Of a stretch of 64,000 nt of DNA, positions 40,480 through 50,018 are shown in pieces. The stretch lies in the NCBI RefSeq assembly GCF_010500835.1, contig NZ_JAAAMJ010000005.1, positions 161,199 through 225,198 on the forward strand. The letters run 5' to 3'. Position numbers and translations under genes: made by a program. Each line of letters opens with the position of its first letter. Within the stretch, counting starts at the first letter, position 1. The notes beneath the pieces are model-generated. The model saw only the letters and a list, made by a program, of their open reading frames with translations, searched no databases and was not told the origin of the DNA. Origin of the DNA: Aurantimonas aggregata (GTDB lineage Bacteria; Pseudomonadota; Alphaproteobacteria; Rhizobiales; Rhizobiaceae).

Positions 40480-41080
40480 GCCGCCTTCAGGCAGACAATC
40501 CACTCAGCCCGCTGTGCAGATTGGCCGAGCCACCTCTCTTATCGGCGCAACGCCCATTCACCACGTCATCGGCAGGCGAGATCGTTTTGCCCCTGACCTG
40601 TCGGCCGTTGCCTGCATCGCAAGCGGTATGGCCGCTTCACGCCTGGCTAAGCCAGAAGTGGGCAGTCGCCTTCCCAAACCGTCCGGTCGCTGGCACCGAA
40701 GGAGCGGGTGCCAGAAGCGGACGGACGCTGTCGACCCGACTTGACCGAGCGCGGGAAGAAGGCGGGCGATCGAAGGCGGTCCAGCCGCTTTCGACCCGGG
40801 CCAGCCATTCCCTTCCCGCTTCGCACCAGGCGTCGGGCGCGTTGGCGGTCTTTGCTACCAGGTGCCGGGGCCCCCCGTGCCGGTCCCCGCTACGTCTTTG
40901 CCTTTCTTATTTTTCCAGTATGGTCCGAGAGGTCGGGCTGCTCGTTCAGATTCCTCTGTTTCCAGCTTCAGGGCCTGGAGCATTACGTTGCGGTGCCGTT
41001 TGCCGTAGCTGTTCCGTCGTCAATGCCGCATCCCGGCGCTGCCGGCCCGAATCCCCTGTCTTCTGAACGGACGACCCGAG
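40480..41080. other. gene-free remnant region
   Basis: About 600 bp lie between the IS3 remnant and the MFS gene. Long open frames exist but have no recognisable protein character. It is probably decayed mobile DNA plus the MFS promoter. I see no repeat or RNA in it. Confidence 0.4.
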
Positions 41081-42310
41081 ATGAACACTGCCCCTGCCCT
41101 GTCGCTGAAGCCCCGCACCTATATGGGGGTCCTCGCGGTCCTCGGCGTCGCGCATTTCCTCAACGACCTGATGCAGTCGCTGATCCCGGCGATCTATCCG
41201 ATCATCCAGCGCAGCTACGATCTCGACTTCGCGCAGATCGGACTCATCACCCTCACCTTCCAGATCGCCGGCTCGCTGCTGCAGCCGCTGGTCGGCGTCT
41301 ACACGGACCGGCGCCCGGCGCCGTATTCGCCGGTCATCGGCATGGTGTTCACGCTCTCAGGCCTTATCGCCCTCGCCTTCGCGGCGAGCTACGCGGCGAT
41401 CCTCGTCGCGGTGGCGCTGATCGGCATCGGCTCGTCGATCTTCCACCCGGAGGCGACGCGCATGGCGCGCTATGCGGCGGGCGGGCGGCAGGGCCTTGCG
41501 CAGGGCATGTTCCAGGTCGGCGGCCAGGCGGGCGGCGCCCTCGGCCCGGTCTGCGCGGCGCTGATCATCGTGCCGCTGGGCCAGCCGAGCCTTGCCTGGT
41601 TCACCGCGGCGGCGCTTTCGGCGATGCTGCTGCTGACCTGGATCGGCCGGCAGCAGGCGGCGATCAGCCTTCATTTCGCGGCGGTGAGGGAATCGCTCGC
41701 CGGCCACCAGGCGAATTTGCCGCGCCACGCGACGTCGACGATCGCCATCGGGCTCGTCGTCCTGACGCTGCTGATGTTCTCCAAGAACGCCTATGGCGAG
41801 AGCTTCCGGTCGTTCTACACCTTCTACCTGATCGAGCGCTTCGGCCTGTCGATCCCCGCCTCGCAGATGATGCTGTTCGTCTTCCTGATGGCCTCGGCGG
41901 CCGGCGCGCTGATCGGCGGCATCGTGGGCGACCGGATCGGGCGCTACAGGATCATCTGGATCTCGGTGCTCGGGCCGCTGCCGCTGACCCTGATGCTGCC
42001 CTATGCCGACCTGTTCTGGACGGGCGTCCTGACGGTGTCGATCAACCTCGTGATGGCGAGCGCCTTCGCCTCGATCCTGATCTACGCGATGGAGCTGCTG
42101 CCCAACCGCATCGGCCTCATCGGCGGGCTGTTCTACGGGCTGAATTTCGGTCTCGGCGGTATCGCCGCGGCGATCCTCGGCGGCATGGCGGATCGCTACG
42201 GCATCGAGGCCGTCTACCATTTCTGCTCGTTCCTGCCGCTGGCCGGACTGCTGGCCTGGTTCCTGCCCCGGATCGAGCAGGACCGACCGGGTGCCGCGGC
42301 CAAGCCCTGA
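41081..42310 (+). CDS. MFS efflux transporter, fosmidomycin-resistance (Fsr) family
   Basis: This is a 409-residue protein with about twelve hydrophobic segments. The N-terminal AHFLNDLMQSLIPAIYPI and SYDLDFAQIGLITL are the Fsr-family signature, and IGSSIFHPEATRMARYAAGG matches the family. Fsr-type proteins export fosmidomycin and related compounds; the natural substrate here is unknown. It stands alone between remnants. Confidence 0.88.
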   Translation: MNTAPALSLKPRTYMGVLAVLGVAHFLNDLMQSLIPAIYPIIQRSYDLDFAQIGLITLTFQIAGSLLQPLVGVYTDRRPAPYSPVIGMVFTLSGLIALAFAASYAAILVAVALIGIGSSIFHPEATRMARYAAGGRQGLAQGMFQVGGQAGGALGPVCAALIIVPLGQPSLAWFTAAALSAMLLLTWIGRQQAAISLHFAAVRESLAGHQANLPRHATSTIAIGLVVLTLLMFSKNAYGESFRSFYTFYLIERFGLSIPASQMMLFVFLMASAAGALIGGIVGDRIGRYRIIWISVLGPLPLTLMLPYADLFWTGVLTVSINLVMASAFASILIYAMELLPNRIGLIGGLFYGLNFGLGGIAAAILGGMADRYGIEAVYHFCSFLPLAGLLAWFLPRIEQDRPGAAAKP

Positions 42311-42337
42311 CGCGGCCGCGGACCGGCCCCTGCCGGC

Positions 42338-42508
42338 TCAGCCCCACTGCAGCGCCAGCTGTGTGCCGAGGCCGACGAGGATCGCGCCGCCGGCGCGGCG
42401 GACGAGGCGCTGGGCGCGGCCGGATTGGCCGTTTCTCACCGTCGCCTCAAGCTCTTTGCCCGGCGAGACGACGATGGGCAATACGCATCCGGTGAGGCCG
42501 CGGCTACT
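42338..42508 (-). pseudogene. possible LysE/RhtB exporter remnant
   Basis: About 55 residues end RRAGGAILVGLGTQLALQW, which resembles the last helix of LysE/RhtB exporters. The upstream part has PIVVSPG, reminiscent of the LysE N-terminal PGP motif, suggesting a large internal deletion. The match is short and may be chance. Confidence 0.3.
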
Positions 42509-42518
42509 GGCTTTGTAA

Positions 42519-42737
42519 TCAATCCTTACGGTCGATCTGATCCGCGATGATCTCTTTGAAATTTTCGAGACCGAAGTCTGTGAAGGCCATGATGCCATCG
42601 TCGTTGTCGATCTCGTAGATCCAGAGGACGCCGTCCTCTGGCTCGAATCGGTCCGCCAGGTCCCAGAGCAATTTTTCGTCCCGTTCCAGCATGCGAGCGG
42701 CACGGCGAGGCGTGAAGACGCGGGTGACGGCCGCCAT
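42519..42737 (-). CDS. small hypothetical protein
   Basis: This is a 72-residue protein with an Arg-rich N-terminus (TPRRAARML) and an acidic, aromatic C-terminal half (EDGVLWIYEIDNDDGIMAFTDFG). It has no membrane segment and no known family. The composition is protein-like, and it starts at an ATG 65 bp downstream of an 8-bp perfect inverted repeat. Function is unknown. Confidence 0.6.
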   Translation of the reverse strand: MAAVTRVFTPRRAARMLERDEKLLWDLADRFEPEDGVLWIYEIDNDDGIMAFTDFGLENFKEIIADQIDRKD

Positions 42738-43068
42738 GGCTCAGGTAGCCTCCGACGGCGGCGGCCTGTGTCCACGACCTCAAGGCGATGGGGGTGACGA
42801 GTGTCAGTAGGATGTCCATACTGACAGTCATCTATCCGGCCGCCAATCTCGCGAGGCGGTTCAGGCCGGATGCTTACGGAAATCAGTGTATCGATATGAA
42901 GATGGACGCGGCGCATACGACCGCCATGCGCTGAAGGCGCTTCGACTGAGGGTCTCGGGTCAGGAGCGGATGCGTGAACAAATAGCGAACGCGACGTTTT
43001 GTCAGCAAGTTCTTCGCGCGCCGCACATCGCCTACGCGGAACCCGTCCACGCGGAGCGGTCACATCCA
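42738..43068. other. gene-free gap with inverted repeat
   Basis: This 331-bp gap lies between the small hypothetical gene and the end of the HWE kinase, both on the minus strand. Apart from the dyad at 42802-42826 nothing is recognised. Confidence 0.4.
42802..42826. promoter_or_regulatory. 8-bp perfect inverted repeat
   Basis: TGTCAGTA, a 9-base spacer and TACTGACA form a perfect dyad 65 bp upstream of the minus-strand 72-residue gene. It could be an operator or an RNA hairpin. No T-run follows on either strand. Confidence 0.4.
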
Positions 43069-44604
43069 TCAGGCATCCGGGGGCTCCGCCGGAAGCGGGA
43101 CGTCGACCGTGCACACGACACCTGCCTGTTCATAGGCGATGTCGACTATCCCGCCGAGTTCCGCGGCCAAGCCTCGTTCGATCAGGCGCGATCCGAAGCC
43201 TTTTTGTTTCGGCGGCAAAACCGCAGGACCACCCCGCTCTGTCCAGGTGAGGTGCAGGCGACGCCCGTCCTCGGTCAGGGGACACGACCAGGCGATGGAC
43301 ACCTGCCCATACTCCACTGAGAGGGCGCCGTACTTAGCGGCATTCGTGCACAATTCGTGAAGGGTCATGGAGAGGGTCAAGGCCACCTTTGGTGTCAGGA
43401 CTACCTGCGGGCCGTCGAGTCGAAAGCGCTCTCCGGCTTCTCCCCCGTGCGGCCGGACCGTGTGATCAACGACCTGCCTCAGCGTCGCGCCCGCCCAGTT
43501 CGCATCGGTGAGGATGTCGTGAGCCCGGGCCAGAGAGACCAAGCGCTCGTTGAAGTCGCGCTTGGATGCCTCGAAAGCCTCAGGGTTGCGGAACGTCTGC
43601 GACGCGATCGCCTGCACCGTCGCCAGCGAGTTCTTCACGCGGTGGTTCAGCTCGTTGATCATCAGACGCAGGTGCTCCTCGCCCTTCTTGCGCTCCGTGA
43701 CGTCGTAGCCCTCCACGAAGAGGCCAGTCACGACGCCAGCCTCGTCGGTCACCGGCTCGTAGATGAAGTCGAGGAAGAGCTCCTTCGGCTCGGCATTTGG
43801 CGACGACCGGAGGCGGATCGGGGTCTGTTGGGCGACGAAGCGTTCACCGGTGGAATAGGCGTTCTCGAGCAGACCGAAGAACGGCTGACCCTCGAGGTCC
43901 GGAAAGACCTCTCGCACGGTCTTGCCGACGACATCCCGTCCCCCGAAGAGGCGAACGTACGCCTCGTTGGCGAACTCGAACACGAAGTTCGGTCCGCGCA
44001 ATATGGTGATGAAGCCGGGCGCCTTCTGGAATAGGCGGCGTTGGCGATCCGTCTCGGCAGCCAGACGCCGCTCTGCCAGGATCTCGCCGGTCGTCTCGGT
44101 GCAGGCGCAGAACATCCCCGCCACCTGCCCCGCTTCATCGCGAACTGGCGTGTAGGAGAAGGCGAAGTGCGTCTCCTCGGGATCTCCATGCCGGCGCATG
44201 GTAAACTGTATGTCGTCCATGTGCGTGGGCTCGCCCGCATAGGCGCGATCCAAGATTGGCTCCACGACATCCCAGATGTCGAACCAGAGTTCGGAAAAGG
44301 GTCTGCCGAGAGCACCCGGATGCCGATCGCCGCACATCAAGGCGTAGCCGTCGTTGTAGAGGGTCAGGCGCTCCGGGCCCCAGACGACGAGCATCGGCTG
44401 ACGTGAACCCAGCATGATGCCGACAACCGTTCGAAGCGGCTGGGACCATGTTTCCGGAGGCCCCAAAGCCGTCGAAGACCAATCATGGGCTCGCATGAGC
44501 GCACCCAGCTCGCCGCCCCCAGCAAGGAAGCTGGATTGAATGTGCAAAGCAGCCTGTCCAGAAGGTGCGTCCAATTCTTTGTACCCCGTGCCCCGGTGGC
44601 GCAT
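43069..44604 (-). CDS. HWE-family sensor histidine kinase with PAS domains
   Basis: This is a 511-residue soluble kinase. Residues 25-175 hold a PAS domain of the GxxLxxxDWSSTALGPPETWSQPL type, and 190-305 hold a second PAS domain. The phosphoacceptor is His321 in NELNHRVKNSLATVQ. The ATP-binding region has HELCTNAAKYGAL and WTERGG (the W-x-E of HWE kinases). There are no transmembrane segments. HWE kinases often act in light sensing or the general stress response; no response regulator is adjacent. A decayed paralogue lies at 58.3 kb. Confidence 0.92.
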   Translation of the reverse strand: MRHRGTGYKELDAPSGQAALHIQSSFLAGGGELGALMRAHDWSSTALGPPETWSQPLRTVVGIMLGSRQPMLVVWGPERLTLYNDGYALMCGDRHPGALGRPFSELWFDIWDVVEPILDRAYAGEPTHMDDIQFTMRRHGDPEETHFAFSYTPVRDEAGQVAGMFCACTETTGEILAERRLAAETDRQRRLFQKAPGFITILRGPNFVFEFANEAYVRLFGGRDVVGKTVREVFPDLEGQPFFGLLENAYSTGERFVAQQTPIRLRSSPNAEPKELFLDFIYEPVTDEAGVVTGLFVEGYDVTERKKGEEHLRLMINELNHRVKNSLATVQAIASQTFRNPEAFEASKRDFNERLVSLARAHDILTDANWAGATLRQVVDHTVRPHGGEAGERFRLDGPQVVLTPKVALTLSMTLHELCTNAAKYGALSVEYGQVSIAWSCPLTEDGRRLHLTWTERGGPAVLPPKQKGFGSRLIERGLAAELGGIVDIAYEQAGVVCTVDVPLPAEPPDA

Positions 44605-44709
44605 CGTTCTATCACTACGGCGAGATTGGCAAGGTTCGGGAAGCCCTGGCCGGGTGTTTGAGGGCGGGTGCCCTCATGATCCGAAGGAGCTACATCCACC
44701 ATCAATCAG

Positions 44710-45830
44710 ATGGAGGCGGCGCCGCATGAACGACAACGAGAAGGCGAGAAGCACCGATCACGTGCGGTGATTTTGCTACTCTTACTGTCGTTGTCGGTCG
44801 TCGCATGCCTGGCGATGTGGCGAGAGTCCGGCCTCCCCGTTGCGGCGCAAACCGTAAATGAGCTCCCTGCGGATGTCGGCGTACTGTACCTGGATGCGTT
44901 CTATCTCTGGCAGAAGCGCACCCCGGAGGCACTGCGGCGGTCCGAGCAGATGCTGATCGAAGTCGCCAGCCGCGCACCCCGCTTCGGTGGAGCGCCCGCC
45001 GATCTAGCGACAGTTTTTACAATCTGATGGTCGAGTATTCGGTCCTTTCACCTCAGGAAGGCTACGAGGCATCTCGGTCTGCTGCCGAGAGAGCCATAAT
45101 GCTGAACCCCAACCTTGCACAGGCACAGGCCGTGCTCGGTGACATCACGATGTTCTGGGACCGGAATTACGACACCGGGCTGGGCTTGTCTGAGAGGGCG
45201 CTGGCAATCGACCCCGACGATACGCTGGCGAGACACTGGCACGCTGCGGCGCTGATGGGCGTGGGCCGATACGAGAAGGCGGCCGCCGAGATCGCCGTGG
45301 CGCGGGAACGCGAGCCGATGTCGCGCTCGATAATTGTAACGAGGGCGATGATCCTCCTCGGCCTCGGTCATCACGAAGAAGCGCGGGACACGCTGCGCCA
45401 GCTCGCCGCGAACGAACCCGGCTATCGATCGCCTTATCGCTTCCTGGCATTCGCCGAACTCGCACGAGGTGATCACTTGCCTTATCTCCAGGCGTGGGAA
45501 ACGCGCTTCACCCTTAGGGACGACGATAACGGGCGCGCCGTGATCCGTGCGGGGAGACTGGCGTATGAAGGCTTGGGTGCCGATGGAATCGCAGAAGCCA
45601 TGCTAGCGGCCGCGAGGGAACTGCCGGAAGGCACCATCGAGCCGTATTTCCTCGCGCATCTGCTTGCTTTGGCAGGCGATGGAGAGGGCGCCGCGGCACA
45701 ACTCGGACTCATAGAGACTCGCTAGGCCTTCTATTATGGCATCGATCCGGCATTCCGCAGCCTGCGTCGAGATGCCCGCTTTTTGCAGGCGGTGGGCGAC
45801 GCGGGTTTACCGATTATCCCCGGACCCTAA
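44710..45830 (+). pseudogene. TPR protein (CadC-like C-terminal half), broken
   Basis: Reading frames 44710-45027 and 45027-45725 form one protein. The first has a membrane segment and then KRTPEALRRSEQML. The frame shifts by one base near 45010, since the other frame reads SFYNLMVEYSVLS. TPR-like repeats then follow (AERAIMLNPNLAQAQAVLGD). The TAG at 45723 is in frame with AFYYGIDPAFRSLRRDARFL, the usual family ending, up to a TAA at 45828. The relatives carry an N-terminal winged-helix DNA-binding domain that is absent here. It is very probably inactive. Confidence 0.75.
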
Positions 45831-46513
45831 GATGGCCGCTAAGGTAGCAGTTGTCACCGATCATCTCTAATGATCGGCTTGAGAGGCAGGTGCCGGTCTG
45901 AGCAGTACGTCAGGGAATACACCCCCGCGTGCGATCCGAAGTAGGAGGCCCGTCAAGCCAACGTGGTTTGATCCGGCGTGCAAATTTGACGGACGTTTGA
46001 AAACGCGGATGTCTGCTTCTAGGAGCGCATCATCATGGCGCCAGTGGCTGAAGTGGGCGCGGAGCTGCCGTTACCGTCCCGCCGACGCATCTTTCGGACG
46101 CGGCAGCTAACGGCCTCACGTCAATCGGTAGTCCGCTGCCATAATTAACATATAAAATTACCATAGTGCCATAAAATAACGCTATAAATCTAACCCGTCA
46201 CACCATACGCACTAAATTGCAGCTCCATTCCTATCGAAGAGGTTAGGTTTCTTGTTCTTACGGTCCGACCACCGATCTGGCCGTTCGAATTTTTTTTGTT
46301 TTATTCTCGACGGTCAGGCACATCTCGACGGTACCCGCGCATGGGCGTCGGCGAGAAGGTCGCGACGATGCTGGCGCGGATCATTCACTAGCTCGCCACC
46401 AACTCGGTTAAAGGTGCGTTCGGAAATCGTGCTGATGACGATGCAGTAGGAGAGAGCGTGCCGGTCGTCTGAACGCAGATGCCTTCGAGGATCCGCGACG
46501 AGTGCGGCCTGCC
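45831..46513. other. AT-rich gene-free region
   Basis: Around 680 bp hold no convincing gene. A 7-bp hairpin (CCGATCA at 45857-45863, TGATCGG at 45871-45877) follows the TPR pseudogene. Bases 46140-46300 are markedly AT-rich compared with the neighbourhood and include a T-rich run near 46292. This fits decayed foreign DNA. Confidence 0.5.
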
Positions 46514-47140
46514 TCACGCCGTAATGGGCTGGTGGTTCTCCGGCCGCGCCCGGTCGAATGCCTCTGTGGCGAGACAGGCCGCTTCCACCGCCACGCATTT
46601 CGGATAGGCGCCGACTTCCACGCCCCAGCGTCGGGCATTGTAGAACTGCGGAATGAGGCAAAGATCGGCGATGCTTGGCGCCTTGCCGACGCAATAGGGT
46701 CCCCTCGGATCTATGCAGGCTTCCACGGCGGCGAGTCCCCTCGCCATGACGAACCGGTTCCAGTCGACCCTCGCGTCCTTCCCGCCCATCGCCTCGACCC
46801 GCGACAGCACCGACGGATTGCAGAGAGGATGGATGTCCATGGCGATGATCGTGGCGATCTGCATCGCCCGCGCCCGGCATGCAGGATCAGTTGGATGGAT
46901 CGAAGGCGCCGGCGCCTTCGCCTCAAGCCAGTGGAGGATGGCGAAGGACTGGCTGAGCGCGAGGTCGCCGTCCACCAGCACCGGCAGGAAGCCTTGCGGG
47001 TTAAGCGCCGTGAAGGCAGCGCCGCGATGCTCGCCCGCGAGGATGTCGACGGGCACGAGTTCAGCGGCGAGGCCCTTGAGGTTGAGGGCGATCCGGACGC
47101 GGTAGCTCGCTGAGGACCGCCAGTAGTGGTAGAGCTTCAT
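46514..47140 (-). CDS. maiA: maleylacetoacetate isomerase
   Basis: This 208-residue glutathione S-transferase-fold enzyme isomerises maleylacetoacetate to fumarylacetoacetate with glutathione. The zeta-class motif SSASYRVRIALNLKG is at residues 9-23, and NPQGFLPVLVDGD and LSQSFAILHWLE supply the glutathione site. It lies 7 bp after fahA on the same strand, completing an hmgA-fahA-maiA operon. Confidence 0.93.
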   Translation of the reverse strand: MKLYHYWRSSASYRVRIALNLKGLAAELVPVDILAGEHRGAAFTALNPQGFLPVLVDGDLALSQSFAILHWLEAKAPAPSIHPTDPACRARAMQIATIIAMDIHPLCNPSVLSRVEAMGGKDARVDWNRFVMARGLAAVEACIDPRGPYCVGKAPSIADLCLIPQFYNARRWGVEVGAYPKCVAVEAACLATEAFDRARPENHQPITA

Positions 47141-47147
47141 CGCCCCG

Positions 47148-48170
47148 TCAGGCAGCCTCTTCGAGCGTCTGCTCGATGGCGCCGAAGATCGAATGGCCGG
47201 ACTGGTCGGCCATCTCGATGCGGACGGTGTCGCCGAAGGCCATGAAGGGCGTCTTCATCGCGCCGCTTTCGATCGTCTCGACCATGCGGATCTCGGCGAG
47301 GCAGGAATAGCCGACGCCGCCGGCTGCGATCGGCTGTCCCGGCCCGCCGTCCCTGCCCTTGTTGGAAACCGTTCCCGAGCCGATGATCGTGCCGGCCGCA
47401 AGCGGCCGGGTTCGCGTAGCATGGGCAATGAGCTTGGGAAAATCGAAGGTCATGTCGGCGCCGGCATCTGCCTTTCCAAAGGGATCCCCATTCAAGGCGA
47501 CGAGAAGCGGCAGCGACAGCCTGCCGCCGTCCCAGGCCGAGCCCAGCTCGTCCGGCGTCACGGCCACCGGCGAAAAGGCGGAAGACGGCTTGGCCTGAAA
47601 GAAGCCGAAGCCCTTGCCGAGTTCGCCAGGGATCAGGCTGCGAAGGGACACGTCATTGACCAGCATGACGAGACGGATCGCGTCACGGCAGGTGGTCTCG
47701 TCCGCGCCGAGCGGGACGTCGCCCACGACGACTGCGATCTCGGCCTCGAAGTCGACGCCCCAGCCCGGCACCGCCTCGGCGGGGAAGCGGATCGGGTCGC
47801 GCGGTGGCAGGAAGCTGTCAGAGCCGCCCTGATACATCAGGGGATCGGTCCAGAAGCTTTCCGGCATCTCGGCGCCTCGCGCCCTCCGTACCAGTTCGAC
47901 ATGGTTCACATAGGCCGAACCATCCGCCCACTGATAGGCGCGCGGCAGCGGCGAGTGGGCATCGCGCTCGTGGAAGCGCTTGGTCGGCTGGCCGCCCGTC
48001 TCGATGCCTTCGGCGACGGCCAGCAGACGCGGCGCGACGTGCTCCCAGTCGTCCAGCGCCGCCTGCAGGGTGCGGGCGATGTGCGGCACCTCCGAACAGC
48101 GGGTGAGATCCTTCGAAACGATCACCAACCGGCCGTCGCGTGTCGTGTCCTTCAAGGTGCCGAGTTTCAT
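47148..48170 (-). CDS. fahA: fumarylacetoacetate hydrolase family protein
   Basis: This 340-residue enzyme cleaves fumarylacetoacetate to fumarate and acetoacetate. The C-terminal FAH fold shows VDFEAEIAVVVGDVP (metal-binding glutamates), VNDVSLRSL and GTIIGSGTVSNKG. It is placed between hmgA (7-bp gap) and maiA, which fixes the assignment. It is shorter than the animal enzyme, as usual in bacteria. Confidence 0.92.
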   Translation of the reverse strand: MKLGTLKDTTRDGRLVIVSKDLTRCSEVPHIARTLQAALDDWEHVAPRLLAVAEGIETGGQPTKRFHERDAHSPLPRAYQWADGSAYVNHVELVRRARGAEMPESFWTDPLMYQGGSDSFLPPRDPIRFPAEAVPGWGVDFEAEIAVVVGDVPLGADETTCRDAIRLVMLVNDVSLRSLIPGELGKGFGFFQAKPSSAFSPVAVTPDELGSAWDGGRLSLPLLVALNGDPFGKADAGADMTFDFPKLIAHATRTRPLAAGTIIGSGTVSNKGRDGGPGQPIAAGGVGYSCLAEIRMVETIESGAMKTPFMAFGDTVRIEMADQSGHSIFGAIEQTLEEAA

Positions 48171-48177
48171 GCCGTCC

Positions 48178-49491
48178 TCATTTCACGCCGGGGGTGCCGT
48201 CGAATTTCTTGTCGAGACTGGTCCAGCAATCGACGTAGTCGTCCTGCAGCGGCGCCTCTTTGGCGGCCCAGGCGGTCAGCTGCTGGGGAAAGCGGGTCTC
48301 GAACATGAAGCTCATGGTCTCGTCGAGCTTCTCTGCCTTCAGTTCGGCGTTCGAGGCGCCCTCGAAGGCGTTGCGGTCCGGCCCGTGGGGCAGCATGCAG
48401 TTGTGCAGGCTCATGCCACCGGGCACGAAGCCCTTCGGCTTGGCGTCGTAGACACCGTAGATGTTGCCCATCAGCTCGCTCATCACGTTCTTATGGTACC
48501 ACGGCGGGCGGAAGGAATGTTCGGCCACCATCCACCGTTCGCGAAAAAGAACGAAGTCGATGTTGGCCGTCCCCTCGACGCCCGATGGCGCGGTGAGCAC
48601 CGTGAAGATCGACGGATCGGGATGGTCGAAGAGGATCGCGCCCACCGGCGCATAGTTTCGAAGATCGTATTTCCAGGGTGCGTAGTTGCCGTGCCAGGCG
48701 ACGACGTCGAGGGGTGATTGATCGATCGCCGAGCGGTGGAAGCTCCCGCACCACTTGATCGTCACCGTGCTCGGCGTGTCGCGGTCCTCGAAGGCGGCAA
48801 ACGGCGTCTTGAAGTCGCGCGGATTGGCCATGCAGTTCGCGCCGATCGGGCCGCGGTTCGGCAGGTCGAACTTCTGGCCGTAGTTCTCGCAGACGAAACC
48901 GCGGCACGGCCCCTCCAGCACCTCCACCCGATAGACGAGGCCGCGCGGCAGGACGCAGATCTCCTTCGGCTCGACGTCCATGACGCCGAGCTCAGTGGTA
49001 AAACGCAGCCGCCCCTCCTGCGGCACGACAAGAAGCTCGCCGTCGGAGGAGTAGAAGTATTCGTCGACCATCGAAGTGGTGACGAGATAGACGTGCGCCG
49101 CCATGCCCGTCTGGGTGTTGACGTCGCCGGCGGTCGTCACCGTGCGCATGCCGGTGATCCAGGTGAACGGCTCCGTCGAATGCGGCACCGGGTCCCAGCG
49201 ATACTGGCCGAGCGAAATCACGTCTGGATCGATATTCGGCGCGCTCTTCCACAGCGGCACGGCGATCTTCTCGAAGCGCCCGATGTGCCTCACCGAGGGC
49301 CGGATGCGATAGCACCAGGTCCGCTCGTTCTGGCCGCGCGGCGCGGTGAAGGCGGTGCCCGATAGCTGCTCGGCATAAAGGCCGTAGGCGCATTTCTGCG
49401 GGGAGTTCTGGCCCTGCGGGAGAGCGCCGGGCAACGCCTCGGTCTCGAAGTCGTTGCCGAAGCCCGGCATGTATTGGGCGGTGCGATCCAT
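48178..49491 (-). CDS. hmgA: homogentisate 1,2-dioxygenase
   Basis: This 437-residue iron enzyme opens the ring of homogentisate to maleylacetoacetate. The N-terminus [18 protein letters not shown] is diagnostic, and the C-terminal region [15 protein letters not shown] contains iron-ligand histidine and glutamate. The ATG at 49491 ([12 protein letters not shown]) fits. It is the first gene of hmgA-fahA-maiA and is divergent from a MarR regulator. HppD, which makes homogentisate, is not in the window. Confidence 0.96.
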   Translation of the reverse strand: MDRTAQYMPGFGNDFETEALPGALPQGQNSPQKCAYGLYAEQLSGTAFTAPRGQNERTWCYRIRPSVRHIGRFEKIAVPLWKSAPNIDPDVISLGQYRWDPVPHSTEPFTWITGMRTVTTAGDVNTQTGMAAHVYLVTTSMVDEYFYSSDGELLVVPQEGRLRFTTELGVMDVEPKEICVLPRGLVYRVEVLEGPCRGFVCENYGQKFDLPNRGPIGANCMANPRDFKTPFAAFEDRDTPSTVTIKWCGSFHRSAIDQSPLDVVAWHGNYAPWKYDLRNYAPVGAILFDHPDPSIFTVLTAPSGVEGTANIDFVLFRERWMVAEHSFRPPWYHKNVMSELMGNIYGVYDAKPKGFVPGGMSLHNCMLPHGPDRNAFEGASNAELKAEKLDETMSFMFETRFPQQLTAWAAKEAPLQDDYVDCWTSLDKKFDGTPGVK

Positions 49492-49539
49492 CCTCGCCTC
49501 CCCGGTTCGCTTGCTTGTGGACTCGTTGGCCGAAAGGCT

Positions 49540-49560
49540 ATTGGTCCAAATTGTAACCAT
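49540..49560. promoter_or_regulatory. candidate MarR operator between hmgA and marR
   Basis: In the 89-bp divergent gap, a 21-base imperfect dyad centred on CAAATTG matches in 7 of 10 pairs (ATTGGTCCAA ... TTGTAACCAT). Its size and core suit a MarR-family operator, and the position would let one regulator control both directions. Confidence 0.4.
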
Positions 49561-49580
49561 CAAGGGCGAGCCCACACGGC

Positions 49581-50018
49581 ATGCATCTCGACGACTTCGT
49601 CCCCTACCGCCTCAACATCATCGCCGAGCTGATGAGTCGGCGGGTGATGCCGGTCTATCGCGACAGCGAGGGGATGACGCGGCCGGAATGGCGGGTGCTC
49701 GCCCATCTCGCCCGGCTCGGCACCGCGACGGCGAAGGAGCTCGGCACCGCCAGCGCCATGCACAAGACGAAGGTCAGCCGGGCCTTGCAGGATCTGGAGA
49801 CGCGGCGCTGGATCAAGCGGTCGAGGAGCGAGGAAGACCGGCGGTTCAATCAGGTCGAGATCACGCCCGTCGGCCGCAAGGCGCACGACACGATCTTCCC
49901 GCAGATGGTCGCGCTGTCCGACGCGGTTCTCGCCGATCTGACACCGGAGGAACGGCGCACCGTCGAGCAGGCCCTGACGGCCTTCGAGCGGGTGCTCGAC
50001 GCACCCTCATTGCGCTGA
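49581..50018 (+). CDS. MarR family regulator of the homogentisate operon
   Basis: This 145-residue winged-helix protein has [18 protein letters not shown] and [18 protein letters not shown] as the recognition helix region, with SRSEEDRRF as the wing. Divergence from hmgA and the intervening dyad suggest it controls homogentisate catabolism, probably as a repressor relieved by a pathway compound. The ligand is not visible. Its 3' end overlaps the IclR gene by 12 bp. Confidence 0.85.
   Translation: MHLDDFVPYRLNIIAELMSRRVMPVYRDSEGMTRPEWRVLAHLARLGTATAKELGTASAMHKTKVSRALQDLETRRWIKRSRSEEDRRFNQVEITPVGRKAHDTIFPQMVALSDAVLADLTPEERRTVEQALTAFERVLDAPSLR

Noticed and set aside
40341..42495. Long plus-strand frames overlapping the MFS gene and the gap before it
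   Set aside because: The MFS gene has clear helices and family motifs in its own frame; the alternatives are Arg/Pro/Gly-rich.
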